A DNA stretch of 6,065 nucleotides from contig JAIRKX010000221.1 of NCBI GenBank assembly GCA_031259805.1, forward strand, positions 1 to 6,065. Direction: 5' to 3'. The first letter of the stretch is position 1; every line of letters begins with the position of its first letter. Positions 5,952-6,065 of this stretch are shown piece after piece. Origin of the DNA: Prevotellaceae bacterium. Its GTDB lineage: Bacteria > Bacteroidota > Bacteroidia > Bacteroidales > UBA932. The notes under the pieces were generated by a model, which was not told the DNA's origin, did no database searches, and saw nothing but the letters and a program-made list of their open reading frames with translations. Made by a program: the position numbers and the translations under genes.

Positions 5952-6065
5952 TCCCAATTTGGGGCGCGTTTTCCGTGTGTGCGGAAAGTGTCTCCCAATT
6001 TGGGGCGCGTTTTCCGTGTGTGCGGGAAGTGTCTCCCAATTTGGGGCGCATTTTCCGTGCGTGCG
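5952..6065. repeat. 41-bp tandem repeat array with two inverted repeats per unit, cut by the window edge
   Basis: Units begin at 5952, 5993 and 6034. The first two are 41 bp and differ at one position (cggaaag against cgggaag); the third is cut after 32 bp and carries three changes or fewer in the part seen. Each full unit holds CCCAA-T-TTGGG and TTTCCG-TGTGTG-CGGAAA, so it could form two small hairpins; in unit 2 the second stem has a wobble pair. Because 41 is not a multiple of three, any reading frame changes from unit to unit, so this is not a repeat inside a protein. The array probably extends to the right of the window. Confidence 0.92.

Noticed and set aside
5869..6051. Minus-strand open frame containing APNWET and SAHTEN
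   Set aside because: Most of it is the 41-bp array, whose period is not a multiple of three, so the peptide is not maintained from unit to unit.

Overview
This window most likely comes from a member of the phylum Bacteroidota, probably the order Bacteroidales. Four observations support this: a 656-residue GyrB without the large C-terminal insertion seen in Escherichia coli, start codons without Shine-Dalgarno sequences behind A/T-rich leaders, TAnnTTTG -7 promoter elements, and an ECF sigma factor paired with an anti-sigma/outer-membrane barrel protein of a kind known only in this phylum. I cannot name the genus from sequence alone.

All five convincing genes lie on the minus strand and are read from right to left. 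The right edge (5952-6065) holds a 41-bp tandem repeat that runs off the window. A non-coding stretch follows (5585-5951), carrying the gyrB promoter near its left end. gyrB (3614-5584) comes next, and its 3' end overlaps the start of a secreted M23 endopeptidase with a C-terminal LysM domain (2716-3633). After a 74-bp gap there is a regulatory cassette: an ECF sigma factor (2075-2641), a 440-residue protein sharing an ATGA overlap with it (756-2078), and a 76-residue lipoprotein (454-684). The left end (177-453) is non-coding and is preceded by eight 21-bp palindromic tandem repeats (1-176).

The regulatory cassette is the most interesting part. The 440-residue protein has a short cytoplasmic region containing a duplicated motif, one inner-membrane helix, a long disordered Pro/Ser/Thr linker and a C-terminal beta-barrel ending in Phe. 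This is the architecture of the dual membrane-spanning anti-sigma factors (Dma) described in Bacteroides thetaiotaomicron, where Dma1 controls the ECF21-type sigma factor Das1 and outer-membrane vesiculation. One protein could therefore carry a signal from the outer membrane to a sigma factor in the cytoplasm.

The regions just upstream of the sigma gene and of the lipoprotein gene share two conserved blocks, an 11-bp and a 10-bp block, separated by exactly 8 bp of differing sequence. This is what a promoter recognised by one ECF sigma factor should look like. It suggests that the sigma factor activates itself and its anti-sigma partner, and that the small lipoprotein is a direct output. The sigma gene's start codon is fixed by an adjacent in-frame stop and lies only 5 nt past the predicted -10 block, so its autoregulated mRNA would be leaderless or nearly so.
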